Notes: generated by a model from the letters alone, not told the origin. A stretch of 64,000 nucleotides of DNA from VGJV01 sp964646415 (GCA_964646415.1 CAZYEL010000002.1:16691-80690), one strand, 5' to 3'. Shown: positions 30,183-38,551, numbered from the stretch's first letter. Translations and numbers: made by a program.

Positions 30183-32813
30183 CTATCTTCCATGACAATG
30201 CTTATACTTTTTCGGTCGTCCATCTTCGTGTTTCGCTCCGCACGGGCACGGCTCGTTCCTCCCCACTTTTCCGATTGAGTCCGCCGCCTGCCGGACTTTC
30301 GCGGGAATCACCGACACGTTCTCCGGTTGCTTCCCCGCAACACCCTGCCGTGCGAGCCGGAATACGTTTAGAAATATCCACGCATTGAAGTTCGCCCAGA
30401 AGCTCCTGAAAAGCCGGTGTGCTTCGTGGCGGTATTCCACAAGCGGGTCCTTTTGCGCGTAGGCACGAAGCCCGATGGACTCGTTCAATGCCTCAAGATC
30501 TTCGAGGTGGTTCATCCACAGGAGGTCGAGAATGTTGAGCATCCGGCCCAAGGTTTGCGGGTCGGCGCTCGCCTCAAGGCTCCGCTTTGCGAGTATATCC
30601 TTGAGCGTCGCATAATTCGCGATGTGCGCTTCCTCGCCCTTCTCCGCGATTCCAGCTTCCGCAAGCCCCTTCGCTACGTTCTCTTTCGCCTCGCCGGAGA
30701 AATCTCCCGCCTGCGCTTCGGGAGGAATAAGCACTTTCAAATGCCCCTCCGCTGCTTCAAAGACAAGTTTCGTAAGCTCACCTTTGTTCATGCTCTCCAT
30801 AATCTCCTGCCGCCGCGCATAAACGGCGCTCCGCTGCTTGTTCAGCACGTCGTCATACTCAAGCAAGTGTTTCCGCATGTCGAACGTCGCGCCCTCCACC
30901 TTCGCCTGCGCCTGCGCCACCGCTTTCGAAACGATTCCCGCCTCAATCGGCTGGTCTTCCGGCAAATCAAAGCGCGTCATGAGTTTTTTAATCATCTCCC
31001 CACCAAAGACGCGGAGGAGGTCGTCTTCAAGCGAAAGGTAGAACCGAGAAGAGCCGGGGTCGCCCTGCCGCCCGGAACGGCCGCGGAGCTGGTTGTCTAT
31101 GCGCCGCGCCTCATGCCGCTCGGTACCGATGACGTGGAGCCCTCCCACCGCGCGCACTTTTTCCGCTTCCGCGGCTGAAGGAGGGTTGCCGCCAAGAATG
31201 ATGTCCACGCCGCGCCCCGCCATGTTCGTCGCCACCGTCACCGCCCCGGCTCTTCCCGCCTGCGCGATTATCGCGCCTTCGCGCTCGTTGTTCTTCGCAT
31301 TCAACACTTCGTGAGGCACGTGCTCACGCTCCAAGAACGCCGAGAGAAGCTCGTTTTTCGCAATTGAGGTCGTGCCCACCAGAACCGGCTGCCCCTTCTC
31401 GTGCCGCGCCTTGATTTCCTTCGCCGCCGCCATCCACCGCGTTTCGGCGGTTTTGTAAATCACGTCCGCCAAATCTTTCCGCACAAAGGGCTTGTTCGGC
31501 GGAATACTCGTCACCTCCATCCCGTACACTTTATGGAACTCCTCAGCAGACGTCTGCGCCGTTCCCGTCATGCCCGCGAGCTTCTTGTAGAGGCGGAAAT
31601 AATTTTGAATCGAGATGCGTGCATAGGTTTTGGATTCCTGCTGCACGGGAACCGATTCCTTCGCCTCAATCGCCTGGTGGAGCCCGCCGCTGTAGCGCCG
31701 CCCGTGGAGCAGACGCCCCGTGAATTCGTCCACCAGCACAATCTCGCCGTTCTTGACCACGTAATCCTTGTCGCGGTGGAACAGCGCCTTCGCTTTCAAA
31801 CTCTCTTCAAGATAGTGCACAAGCCGGAGATTTTGAGGCCCGTAAAGGTCACGCACGCCGAGCATCGCCTCCACTTTCTCAATACCCTCGTTTACGATGC
31901 ACACCGACTTGGTTTTTTCATCCACGGTGTAGTGCGTCTCGGGCTGCAGGTCGCGCACCACGCGCGTGAACGTTTTGTAATACTCGCTCGACTCGGTGTC
32001 CGGCGCCGCGATGATAAGCGGCGTCCGCGCCTCGTCAATCAAAATGCTGTCCACCTCGTCGATAATCGCATAGTAATTGCTTCCCCGCGCGGACTGCACC
32101 TGGCCAAATAAACTGTAGGAAAGATTGTCCCGCAAATAATCGAAACCGAATTCGTGGTTCGTGCCGTACGTCACGTCCGCCAAGTACGCCTCGCGTCGCG
32201 TGATGGGACGCAGGAACTCCTGCTGCACGAGGAAACTTCCGGTTTCATCGCGCTCCTTATCGAGCAGCTTTGATTCTCCTTCTCCCTCTTTTTTCTTTTC
32301 GGACTCCGCTGGTGCTTTATACGTAGGGTCGTAGAGATACGCCGCGTTTGGCACAAGGCATGCGACGGAGAGCCCCAAAGCTCGGTAAATCTGCCCCATC
32401 CACACGGCGTCGCGCCGCGCGAGGTATTCGTTCACCGTCACCACGTGCACGCCTTTCCCGCCAAGCGCATTCAAGTAGGCAGGCGCCACCGCTGCAAGCG
32501 TCTTCCCTTCACCCGTCATCATCTCGGCGATGCCGCCCTCATGAAGCACCATGCCGCCCATAAGCTGCACATCGTAGGGGCGCTGCCCCAGGGTCCGCCG
32601 CGCCGCCTCGCGCGAGAGCGCAAACGCACGCGGCAGCATGTCGTCAAGCGGCGTCCCGCTCCCCGCCAGTGTTTTAAGCTTTGCACTCTCCTCGCGGAGC
32701 GCCTCGTCCGAGAGCTGCTGCACCTCCGGCTCAAGCGCGGTAATAGCCACCGCCCGTTCCCGGAAAGCGTTCAGCTTCCTTCCGCTAAAAATATTTTTTA
32801 CGATGCCGAGCAT
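30183..32813 (-). CDS. secA: Protein translocase ATPase SecA
   Basis: Motor of the Sec export pathway at the inner face of the membrane; 876 residues. Walker A is MMTGEGKT (98-105), followed by the DEAD-like IIDEVDSILIDEARTPLI (near 250), GTAQTSAEEF, TNMAGRGVDIILGG and the QLRGRSGRQGDPG motif. The C-terminal zinc motif is present as CPCG...KYKHCH, but with about 14 residues between the pairs instead of 8 because HEDGRP is inserted. A charged Lys/Glu insertion (EKKKEGEGES) lies in the N-terminal half. It is isolated, with a perfect palindrome 109 bases upstream. Confidence 0.97.
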   Translation of the reverse strand: MLGIVKNIFSGRKLNAFRERAVAITALEPEVQQLSDEALREESAKLKTLAGSGTPLDDMLPRAFALSREAARRTLGQRPYDVQLMGGMVLHEGGIAEMMTGEGKTLAAVAPAYLNALGGKGVHVVTVNEYLARRDAVWMGQIYRALGLSVACLVPNAAYLYDPTYKAPAESEKKKEGEGESKLLDKERDETGSFLVQQEFLRPITRREAYLADVTYGTNHEFGFDYLRDNLSYSLFGQVQSARGSNYYAIIDEVDSILIDEARTPLIIAAPDTESSEYYKTFTRVVRDLQPETHYTVDEKTKSVCIVNEGIEKVEAMLGVRDLYGPQNLRLVHYLEESLKAKALFHRDKDYVVKNGEIVLVDEFTGRLLHGRRYSGGLHQAIEAKESVPVQQESKTYARISIQNYFRLYKKLAGMTGTAQTSAEEFHKVYGMEVTSIPPNKPFVRKDLADVIYKTAETRWMAAAKEIKARHEKGQPVLVGTTSIAKNELLSAFLEREHVPHEVLNAKNNEREGAIIAQAGRAGAVTVATNMAGRGVDIILGGNPPSAAEAEKVRAVGGLHVIGTERHEARRIDNQLRGRSGRQGDPGSSRFYLSLEDDLLRVFGGEMIKKLMTRFDLPEDQPIEAGIVSKAVAQAQAKVEGATFDMRKHLLEYDDVLNKQRSAVYARRQEIMESMNKGELTKLVFEAAEGHLKVLIPPEAQAGDFSGEAKENVAKGLAEAGIAEKGEEAHIANYATLKDILAKRSLEASADPQTLGRMLNILDLLWMNHLEDLEALNESIGLRAYAQKDPLVEYRHEAHRLFRSFWANFNAWIFLNVFRLARQGVAGKQPENVSVIPAKVRQAADSIGKVGRNEPCPCGAKHEDGRPKKYKHCHGR

Positions 32814-32921
32814 AGCAATAATAATAAAAACCGTGAATCCGCTCTACCGAAGAACGCCTACAACTATACAGCGTTTAAGGTTTCTTTTCCATAACTGCGC
32901 GTCCGGATCCACTCATATGTC

Positions 32922-32961
32922 CCCCTCATTCTACCTTTCGCGCGAAAGGTAGAATGAGGGG
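32922..32961. repeat. Perfect 40-bp palindrome of the TTCGnnCGAA family
   Basis: Loop-free palindrome with core CTACCTTTCGCGCGAAAGGTAG between arsR and secA, 109 bases upstream of secA. Same words as 12701-12727, 33292-33317 and 59139-59164. Confidence 0.8.
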
Positions 32962-32989
32962 AATCAATTCTTGCTACAACGCTTATTTA

Positions 32990-33250
32990 CTACAGTAAAG
33001 CAATGATCCGCTCTACCGGAACGGACTGACTCCTGGCAAGCCAATAATATGCCTGCGCGCTCCGCTGCTCGCGCTCCACAATGTCGCACCCACTAAGTAT
33101 GCCGAGATGCTTTGAAGTTGCTTTGAGTGAAATGCGAACCTCCCGGGCAATATCTCCCACGGAGGCCTCGCCGTGATGTTTGAGGTGCTTAAGAATCGCA
33201 AGCCGCCTCCTATTGGCAAGTGCTTTTAGCGGTTTCTCCATTTCGCGCAT
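32990..33250 (-). CDS. ArsR-family HTH regulator
   Basis: An 86-residue winged-helix repressor. MEKPLKALANRRRLAILKHLKHHGEASVGDIAREVRIS (about 4-41) is helix-turn-helix with the ArsR opening, KATSKHLGILSGCDIVEREQRSAQAYYWL the recognition helix and wing. No cysteine-based metal site of the ELCVCDL type is present, so the signal is not an ArsR-type metalloid site. It is flanked by two copies of the TTCGnnCGAA palindrome, one 42 bases upstream of its own start and one between it and secA, making autoregulation a testable idea. Start may be at residue 1 or 4. Confidence 0.88.
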   Translation of the reverse strand: MREMEKPLKALANRRRLAILKHLKHHGEASVGDIAREVRISLKATSKHLGILSGCDIVEREQRSAQAYYWLARSQSVPVERIIALL

Positions 33251-33291
33251 AGCAATAAAATTGCAAAAAATATCCAGTGCCTCTCTCCTAT

Positions 33292-33317
33292 ACTCTACCT
33301 TTCGAGCGAAAGGTTCT
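33292..33317. repeat. TTCGnnCGAA palindrome upstream of arsR
   Basis: ACTCTACCTTTCG-AG-CGAAAGGTTCT, same design as the copies at 12701 and 59139. It lies between hpf and arsR, in the expected operator position for the regulator gene. Confidence 0.7.
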
Positions 33318-33336
33318 CATAACGGGCGGCTTTTCG

Positions 33337-33681
33337 CTATCCCTGTTTTGATACTCGCCGGGGGTTATCTACAAACTTCGTCTTATATTTGGCGATTTCG
33401 ACTTCAAGAACATGGTGCAAGCGGTCGATTGCGACCCGCACGTCTTCCGCGCATTCCTCCGCGCGCACAAGCTCCTTCGGCAAGCGGAGATTCGCCTCCG
33501 CGCGGAATATTACTCCTTTTTTGTGATGCTCCGTCGTCTTCGCGATTTCCACACGCAATTCAATGTCGCCTTCCGCATCAAACCGCTTCACAAACTTCTG
33601 AAGCGTCCCCAGCTTTTTCTCCACGAACGACTTTAATGCGGGAGTCCACTCGAAACCGGTTGCTTTAAGATTGAGGTTCAT
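33337..33681 (-). CDS. hpf: Ribosome hibernation promoting factor
   Basis: Short HPF/RaiA protein of 114 residues that binds the 30S decoding region and inactivates ribosomes in stationary phase. MNLNLKATGFEWTPALKSFVEKKLGTLQKF (1-30) and the second strand-helix (AEANLRLPKELVRAEECAEDVRVAIDRLHHVLEVEIAKYK, about 62-101) match the fold. The long-form C-terminal dimerisation domain is absent. It follows murB on the same strand after 44 bases. Confidence 0.92.
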   Translation of the reverse strand: MNLNLKATGFEWTPALKSFVEKKLGTLQKFVKRFDAEGDIELRVEIAKTTEHHKKGVIFRAEANLRLPKELVRAEECAEDVRVAIDRLHHVLEVEIAKYKTKFVDNPRRVSKQG

Positions 33682-33725
33682 AACTATATTCTACTATACA
33701 TATAAAGCCCTGCCAAAATTTCACC

Positions 33726-34652
33726 TTACAGCATCTGTACCTCCGGCTCGAGCAACACCCCGAATTTCTTTTTCACCGCACGCTGCACCCGCGCAATAAG
33801 CTTCTTTACATCTGCCGCTTTCGCGCCTCCTTTGTTCACGATGAAATTCGGATGCTTCGTGGAAACTTCCGCGCCGCCGACGCGCGCACCTTTCATTCCG
33901 GCTTCCGAGATGAGGTACGCCGCCGGCACCACCGGGAAAGGGTCTCGCTTCACCACATGCGCAACGGCGTGAAATGCATCTTTGGGAAAATCTTTCACGT
34001 CTACGTTTTTGAAAATGCTCCCCACGTTCGGGAACTCAAGCGGATGCCGCGCCTTCCGGTACGCAATCTTCTCCGCAGTCGCCTTTTGAATCGCCCGCCG
34101 GTTATCCTTCTTCAGCCTGAACACCACTCCCGTCACAATTTCCTTTCCCCCTCTTTGTTTGAAAATACTCGAGCGATACCCGAAGCAACATTTCGCTCCC
34201 GTGCATGTTCTCTCTTGTAAACTTTGAATCCCAAGACTTCGCACTTCCAAAATAGAGTCCTTCGTTTCGCCCCCGAACGCCCCCGCATTCCCGCGGATTG
34301 CGCCGCCCACCGTTCCCGGAAGCCCGCCCGCCCATTCCAATCCCGACAAGCCGTTTTTTGCGGCGAACGCGACAAGGCGGCGCATCGGCACTCCCGCGCC
34401 CGCATCAATACAGGTTCCTTTCACGGAAAGCGCCATGAACGCCGGGCGGACCACAAGTCCCTTGAATCCCCCGTCGTGCACGAGGAGGTTTGTGCCTCCC
34501 CCAAGCACAAAAACTTTGAGTTTTTTCTCTTTCGCAATCCGCAAAGCGCCCATAAGAACCGCAATGCTCTTCGCCTCAAAAAAATAACGGGCACGGCCGC
34601 CTATTTTGTACGCCACATGCCCGGCAAGGGAAACGTTTCTTCGAAAGCGCAT
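33726..34652 (-). CDS. murB: UDP-N-acetylenolpyruvoylglucosamine reductase
   Basis: NADPH/FAD enzyme that makes UDP-MurNAc. Start at 34652 (MRFRRNVSLAGHVAYKIGG), 308 residues. FAD-binding motif FVLGGGTNLLVHDGGFKG (about 48-65), GLSGLEWAGGLPGTVGGAIRGNAGAFGG (about 97-124), CFGYRSSIFK (about 151-160, conserved Tyr-Arg), and the C-terminal SIFKNV, ISEAGMKGARVGGAEVSTKHPNFIVN motifs are all present. The ribosome-binding sequence GGGAGGG lies 8 bases before the ATG, inside the closing helix of the large structured element at 34667-34965, which suggests control of translation by RNA structure. Confidence 0.94.
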   Translation of the reverse strand: MRFRRNVSLAGHVAYKIGGRARYFFEAKSIAVLMGALRIAKEKKLKVFVLGGGTNLLVHDGGFKGLVVRPAFMALSVKGTCIDAGAGVPMRRLVAFAAKNGLSGLEWAGGLPGTVGGAIRGNAGAFGGETKDSILEVRSLGIQSLQERTCTGAKCCFGYRSSIFKQRGGKEIVTGVVFRLKKDNRRAIQKATAEKIAYRKARHPLEFPNVGSIFKNVDVKDFPKDAFHAVAHVVKRDPFPVVPAAYLISEAGMKGARVGGAEVSTKHPNFIVNKGGAKAADVKKLIARVQRAVKKKFGVLLEPEVQML

Positions 34653-34971
34653 AACATAAGGATTCCCTCCCGAAGAGCTGCAGGTGGTGACCTCTCCCGC
34701 ACATCTCCGCAACGCGAAGCGTAAGGGTAGATGTGCGCAGATCCCGTTTGTCCACGATAGAGGCGTGCGGTGCTTCTATGCGGAGACAGCGGGATCACGC
34801 CAACTGTAACCGCTCGCGTTGTCGCTCGCGGACAGTTGCGGGACAATTCTGCCCTACATGGTCGTCAGTGGTGACCTCCAATTCTGTTTGTAATGAATGA
34901 GTGCTCGCTGACGACCATGTAGGGAACAATATGTGAATGAGTGCTCGCCTGCAGCTCTTCGGGAGTAATCA
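34653..34971 (-). ncRNA. Nested multi-helix structured RNA / leader of murB
   Basis: A 300-base region with extensive perfect pairing. Outer helix: 34667-34684 with 34948-34965 (18 of 18 bp). Inner module helix: 34852-34868 with 34908-34924 (17 of 17 bp, different sequence). Both helices enclose the same words on the plus strand: TGGTGACCTC after the left arm, CAATTCTG in the middle, GAATGAGTGCTCG before the right arm. In the outer module a cloverleaf-like insert closed by TCCCGCA/TGCGGGA (34695-34701, 34837-34843) holds three further hairpins (arms 34701-34706/34729-34734, 34740-34746/34790-34796, 34801-34806/34833-34838). Two unrelated but perfect stems around shared loops is covariation-like evidence. 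The outer 3' arm contains the murB ribosome-binding site. No known RNA family is recognised. Confidence 0.7.
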
Positions 34972-34977
34972 TTCAAA

Positions 34978-35005
34978 ATAATACCAATTCCCTGATAAAA
35001 ACCAA
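34978..35005 (-). promoter_or_regulatory. Promoter for the structured RNA and murB
   Basis: On the minus strand TTGGTT (35005-35000), 16-base spacer and extended -10 TGGTATTAT (-10 hexamer 34983-34978). The predicted start is about 34971, six bases before the outer helix begins. Confidence 0.65.
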
Positions 35006-35027
35006 ACCCCGCCGTGAGGCGGGGTTT
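35004..35027. terminator. Bidirectional intrinsic terminator
   Basis: AAACCCCGCC and its complement with a GTGA loop. On the minus strand it is followed by TTTGGTTTTTATC. It isolates the gtrA-like gene from the murB leader. Confidence 0.8.
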
Positions 35028-35270
35028 GACCAAACAGATGGATGGGACATACCTTAGTCGATATCATCGTTAAGGTATACTCACACTCATTCGGGGGTAG
35101 TGTAGCAGATATCTTTCAAAAAAGCAAGGGGGGTGGTTGGTTGTGGAAGCGAGTCGGGATAATCGTCGTCGGTCTATGGGGAACACACTCTCAACAACAA
35201 AACTCAAACCTGTATTCCAACTTTATAACCAAAGTCCATTTGCCATACTCGCCTCTATAGCCTTCAACTT
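35028..35270. other. Non-coding gap after the GtrA-like gene
   Basis: No gene found. It contains a second hairpin (ATACCTTA at 35049-35056 pairing with 35071-35078, with an inner CGAT/ATCG pair) and a G-rich plus-strand stretch near 35127-35150. Otherwise nothing recognisable. Confidence 0.5.
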
Positions 35271-35870
35271 TTAGCCAGTCCGGCGGAACACCCAAAACTT
35301 GTAGCCAAAAAAGTTCCACAGGAACGACGCGGCAACGCCGCAAAGCCCGCCGACGTTCAGCCATAACTCGGGCGAAATGCCCGGATGAGAAACAAAATTC
35401 ACCACAAACGAAACCGCCCCCACATTAAGCCCCCATCCAATAAACGAGATGAAATAGAACTTAAACGCTTCCCCCGCCTTCGGGCGTTCATGCGCTCCGA
35501 ACGTCCAAAATTTGTTCCAAAAAAAGCTGTTGGTCGTCGCTCCCACGAAAGCGACAGTTGCAAATACCGGAATGAGCGCGCCGGACGTTACATGGAAAAG
35601 GAGTGACTGCAGATTCAAAAGTCCGAAACTGATGAGCGTGTTCAGCGTCCCCACCGCGCCGAACTTCGCGAACTGGTAGAGCGCGGGAACAAGCTTCCCC
35701 AGGAGATACGCCACAAAGAGCGCGAACGGGGCGAACACCAGGCACCCAAACACAACCCCCGCGCGGAGCACGGGGGTTATCTCTTGCGCCACGTTTGTCA
35801 AAACGGGCTGGGCAAGAAAACCTATCGCAAGGCCGATGATGGTTACTATCGCAAAATCCCATCTATTCAT
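35271..35870 (-). CDS. GtrA-like flippase family membrane protein
   Basis: A 199-residue membrane protein. After two N-terminal hydrophobic helices (6-24 and 38-60) comes a GtrA domain: LYQFAKFGAVGTLNTLISFGLLNLQ (about 64-88), VFATVAFVGATTNSFFWNKFWTFG (about 101-124, with the conserved NFxxxKxWTF-type motif) and a C-terminal LCGVAASFLWNFFGYKFWVF. GtrA proteins are thought to move lipid-linked sugars, such as bactoprenyl-glucose, across the membrane. The extra N-terminal pair of helices is unusual for the family. No glycosyltransferase is adjacent. Confidence 0.85.
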   Translation of the reverse strand: MNRWDFAIVTIIGLAIGFLAQPVLTNVAQEITPVLRAGVVFGCLVFAPFALFVAYLLGKLVPALYQFAKFGAVGTLNTLISFGLLNLQSLLFHVTSGALIPVFATVAFVGATTNSFFWNKFWTFGAHERPKAGEAFKFYFISFIGWGLNVGAVSFVVNFVSHPGISPELWLNVGGLCGVAASFLWNFFGYKFWVFRRTG

Positions 35871-35913
35871 TTTGGTTGACTTCTGCGTCAGTCCGCGTCC
35901 GTCTGCGCTATGA

Positions 35914-36681
35914 CTAGCGAATTTCGTAGGTGACGTTCACGCTCAACTTCACTTCGCTTGTTCCTGGCTGAATGGTCGGTGCCACCGGCGCCGATGCGCC
36001 GCCCATTCCAAGACCGAACTTTTCGGCAGAAGCCATCATGTAAGGAATCGGGCCTTGCTGGTACTCCGACGCGGTAATCACCCCTCCCAACACCACTCCC
36101 GCTTCTCCCGCTATCTCACGCGCCTTCGCTTCCGCCTTCCTGAACGCATCCTTGCGCGCCTGGCTCAAGTACTGCTCCGGGTTATCAATGGTGAAGTTCA
36201 CGCCTCCGATTTGGTTCACTCCAAGCGGCGTGAGCCCCGCAATAACCGTAGCCACTTTTTCGAGCTTCCGTACTTTAATAGTCAAGGTCTGCGTAAGCGT
36301 GTACCCGGTGATGAAATTCCTCTGCGTTGTGCGGTCATACTGGTAATTCGGCTGGAGCGAGTACGAAGTGGTCTTCATGTCCGCCTCCGCAATTTCCAGG
36401 CCCTTCACGAACTTCGCCACCGCATTCATCTTCTGATTGTTGCTGTCGGAAAGTTCGTCCGGATTTTTCCCCTGCGAAATCACGGAAAACGACAATTCCG
36501 CAATGTCCGGCGCGGCGAGCGTCTTTCCCTCCGCGGAAACCGCAATCGTGCGGACCGGCACGAACGACCTCCCCCACTTCCCCACCGCGGGCATCGCAAA
36601 AAACACCGCGCACACGACCCACACCACCAGAAGCACATCAAGCAATATCCAGAAATACAACTTTGCTCTTGTTTCGTGCAT
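35914..36681 (-). CDS. SIMPL (DUF541) domain protein, membrane anchored
   Basis: A 255-residue protein with an N-terminal signal-anchor (LYFWILLDVLLVVWVVCAVFFAM, about 8-30) and an extracytoplasmic SIMPL domain: TIAVSAEGKTLAAPDIAELSFSVISQG (about 45-71), then LQPNYQYDRTTQRNFITGYTLTQTLTIKV (about 108-136) and VGGVNFTID-like and SQARKDAFRKAEAKAREIAGEAG segments. Family members form ring assemblies outside the membrane and are linked to stress responses; exact role unknown. The final YEIR is close to the usual family end. Confidence 0.88.
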   Translation of the reverse strand: MHETRAKLYFWILLDVLLVVWVVCAVFFAMPAVGKWGRSFVPVRTIAVSAEGKTLAAPDIAELSFSVISQGKNPDELSDSNNQKMNAVAKFVKGLEIAEADMKTTSYSLQPNYQYDRTTQRNFITGYTLTQTLTIKVRKLEKVATVIAGLTPLGVNQIGGVNFTIDNPEQYLSQARKDAFRKAEAKAREIAGEAGVVLGGVITASEYQQGPIPYMMASAEKFGLGMGGASAPVAPTIQPGTSEVKLSVNVTYEIR

Positions 36682-36757
36682 ATCAATAGCTTATAGCGAA
36701 TTGCAAATAGCGCATCGCGATAACATTAATGACTTAATAACTGATGACCTTTATTTA

Positions 36758-37552
36758 TTACTTGTGCCTCATGCTACCACATTTTTCCGCTGCCTTCAAA
36801 ATTCCCAAGAACTCCTTTGGCTTCAAACTTGCCCCGCCGACAAGCGCGCCGCCGATTTCGGGCTCGCGCAAAAATGAACCGGCATTCTTCGCGTTTACGG
36901 AGCCGCCGTACAAGACAGCAAGTGGCAAATAGCAAATGGCAAGTAGCTGGGATTTTATGAAGCGAATCATCTCGACGGCGTTTTTGGGGTCGTCCGCGGC
37001 GTGAGTCGGGTCGCCTCCACTGATTGCCCACACCGGCTCGTACGTGATAGATAGCTTTAAGCCTTGAACTTCAAGCTTCAAGTGGTCAATGCCACTCAAA
37101 TCCTCTCTAAGCTGCCGCTCCACGAAGCGCTTCGCGGCGGGAATGCCCTTGCGGCGCACCTCTTTCGACTCCCCCACGCAGAGAATTACGTGTAACCCCG
37201 CCTTGAGCGCGGCGAGTACTTTCTTGTTCACCATCACATCGGTCTCCGCGAGATTGTGCCGCCGCTCGGAGTGCCCGACAATCACATACTCCACGTTTGA
37301 ACTTTTGAGCATCGCCGCCGACACCTCGCCCGTAAAAGCACCCGCCTCTTCCCAAAACACGTCCTGCGCGCCGAACTTCACCTTCCCCGTCGACTCATGC
37401 GACATATCGGTGAGCCACACGAAAGGCGGGCAAAGCACCACGTCCACTTTCTTGGGAGAAGATTTGATAACCGCCTCCGCCAACTGCTCCGCCTCCTTGT
37501 AGGTAGGAGGGTTCATCTTCCAATTGGCGATGATGAGTTTATTCACAGGCAT
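36758..37552 (-). CDS. tpiA: Triose-phosphate isomerase
   Basis: Interconverts dihydroxyacetone phosphate and glyceraldehyde 3-phosphate. The 264-residue barrel protein has ANWKMN with the catalytic Lys (9-14), VIVGHSERR with the electrophilic His (about 90-98), CVGES, and YEPVWAI with the catalytic Glu (about 170-176). The phosphate loop reads AISGGDP instead of the usual AIGTGxxA. VLYGGSVN (near 233) is normal. The region between FIKSQLLAICYLPLAV and VLYGG is slightly longer than usual. Glycolytic gene isolated from the enolase operon. Confidence 0.94.
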   Translation of the reverse strand: MPVNKLIIANWKMNPPTYKEAEQLAEAVIKSSPKKVDVVLCPPFVWLTDMSHESTGKVKFGAQDVFWEEAGAFTGEVSAAMLKSSNVEYVIVGHSERRHNLAETDVMVNKKVLAALKAGLHVILCVGESKEVRRKGIPAAKRFVERQLREDLSGIDHLKLEVQGLKLSITYEPVWAISGGDPTHAADDPKNAVEMIRFIKSQLLAICYLPLAVLYGGSVNAKNAGSFLREPEIGGALVGGASLKPKEFLGILKAAEKCGSMRHK

Positions 37553-37591
37553 ATTGGGATTTTAACACAAAGCCGTAGCAAACAAGGAACT

Positions 37592-38092
37592 TCAATTCTT
37601 GATCAAAGAAAACTCAAGAAAGTTGAGTACTTTATTTTTAAGTTCATCAAAAGAGGAAACATGTTTGTCGCTTCTTTCTGCGATTATGATTGACAAGTTA
37701 TAGTAGCCATACTCTTCCGGCCTAAAATCATTGAAATCATGGAAGCTATCATAATTCGGAAATAATTCTCTTAGCTTAGTTTGATAATCTTTTTTTGTTT
37801 TGCCTGCAATATCGTGATCGTTGTAGAAAATAAAGAATAGCGTAGTGGCTAGAGCAACTCTTTTATTGCCGTTCGAGAAGAAGTGCCCTTTGCTGATTTG
37901 GACGAGCAGATAAGCCGCTTTTTCAATAACGGTGGGATAAAAATCCATCTGTACTCCTCGCAAAACACCGCATAATTTCTCTACGCCATTTTTTTCTAAC
38001 GAGAAATCAGGAACACTTTCATGTGAAGAAAAGTGGTCTTTAACAACTTCAAAAATAGCCCTCAAATCATCCGGGTCTACATAAATCACCAT
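37592..38092 (-). CDS. Doc/Fic-type death-on-curing toxin-like protein
   Basis: A 166-residue Fic-fold protein. The motif GHFFSNGNKRVAL (about 69-81) fits the Doc variant HxFx[D/N]xNKR; Doc toxins phosphorylate EF-Tu rather than AMPylate. The His and the Asn-Lys-Arg are present, so activity is possible. N-terminal YVDPDDLRAIFEVVKDHF resembles Doc starts. A 56-residue basic ORF ends 8 bases upstream and could be its antitoxin. Base composition is AT-rich compared with tpiA next door, consistent with horizontal acquisition. Confidence 0.8.
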   Translation of the reverse strand: MVIYVDPDDLRAIFEVVKDHFSSHESVPDFSLEKNGVEKLCGVLRGVQMDFYPTVIEKAAYLLVQISKGHFFSNGNKRVALATTLFFIFYNDHDIAGKTKKDYQTKLRELFPNYDSFHDFNDFRPEEYGYYNLSIIIAERSDKHVSSFDELKNKVLNFLEFSLIKN

Positions 38093-38100
38093 TGATATCT

Positions 38101-38271
38101 CTATCTATCCGCAAGCCGTTCCAAAGCCCTGCCAAACCTAGTACTCACAATGCTGGAGACCGATTCCCGGCGGCGCTTCACTTCACGATTTTCACGCTCG
38201 GTTTTAACATCCTTTCTTTCATTATTCTCTCTCCCCTTATTTTGGAAAAAGGACTTGATTTTATTGACCAT
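38101..38271 (-). CDS. Small ORF upstream of the Doc-like gene, candidate antitoxin
   Basis: A 56-residue highly charged ORF (starts MVNKIKSFFQNKG, ends STRFGRALERLADR) on the same strand, 8 bases before the Doc-like ATG. Strong Lys/Arg/Glu helix character and an amphipathic C-terminal helix fit small toxin-neutralising proteins, and toxin operons usually encode the antitoxin first. No known antitoxin family is recognised and no DNA-binding ribbon is evident, so the function is inferred from position only. Confidence 0.5.
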   Translation of the reverse strand: MVNKIKSFFQNKGRENNERKDVKTERENREVKRRRESVSSIVSTRFGRALERLADR

Positions 38272-38436
38272 GATATGGATTTGCTAGAGATACAATTATT
38301 GTAGCACAAGCCCCTAGGTTAGTTGGGGACAGGGCCACATAGTAAAACACGGTTCTTCATAGCATTGCAATATCGCCGGTTGGCAACAATAAGTTTGTGC
38401 GCGTTCATTTTTAATTCTATTTGCACAAAAAAAGCT

Positions 38437-38465
38437 TTGCGGGAGAGTTGGAATTGATGTATTAT
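38437..38465 (+). promoter_or_regulatory. Promoter of tRNA-Glu
   Basis: TTGCGG at 38437-38442, 17-base spacer, TATTAT at 38460-38465; tRNA begins 15 bases further. The same -35 word and spacing occur before tRNA-Val. Confidence 0.7.
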
Positions 38466-38479
38466 GCTTTCTGTTTGAA

Positions 38480-38551
38480 GGCCCCATCGTCTAGTGGTTA
38501 GGACACTGCGTTCTCAGCGCAGGAACAGGAGTTCGATTCTCCTTGGGGCTA
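38480..38551 (+). tRNA. tRNA-Glu (CTC)
   Basis: Complete cloverleaf of 72 bases without encoded CCA. Anticodon stem CTGCG/CGCAG with loop TTCTCAG gives anticodon CTC. T-arm AGGAG-TTCGATT-CTCCT and acceptor GGCCCCA/TGGGGCT (terminal G-U) agree. Confidence 0.95.

Noticed and set aside
34611..34640. Twister-ribozyme-like word TGCCCGGCAAGGG beside the structured murB leader
   Set aside because: These bases are codons of the conserved MurB N-terminus, and the rest of the ribozyme pairing is missing.
34653..34971. RNase P RNA, tmRNA, SRP RNA or 6S RNA as identity of the murB-leader structure
   Set aside because: None of the conserved core words of these RNAs is present.
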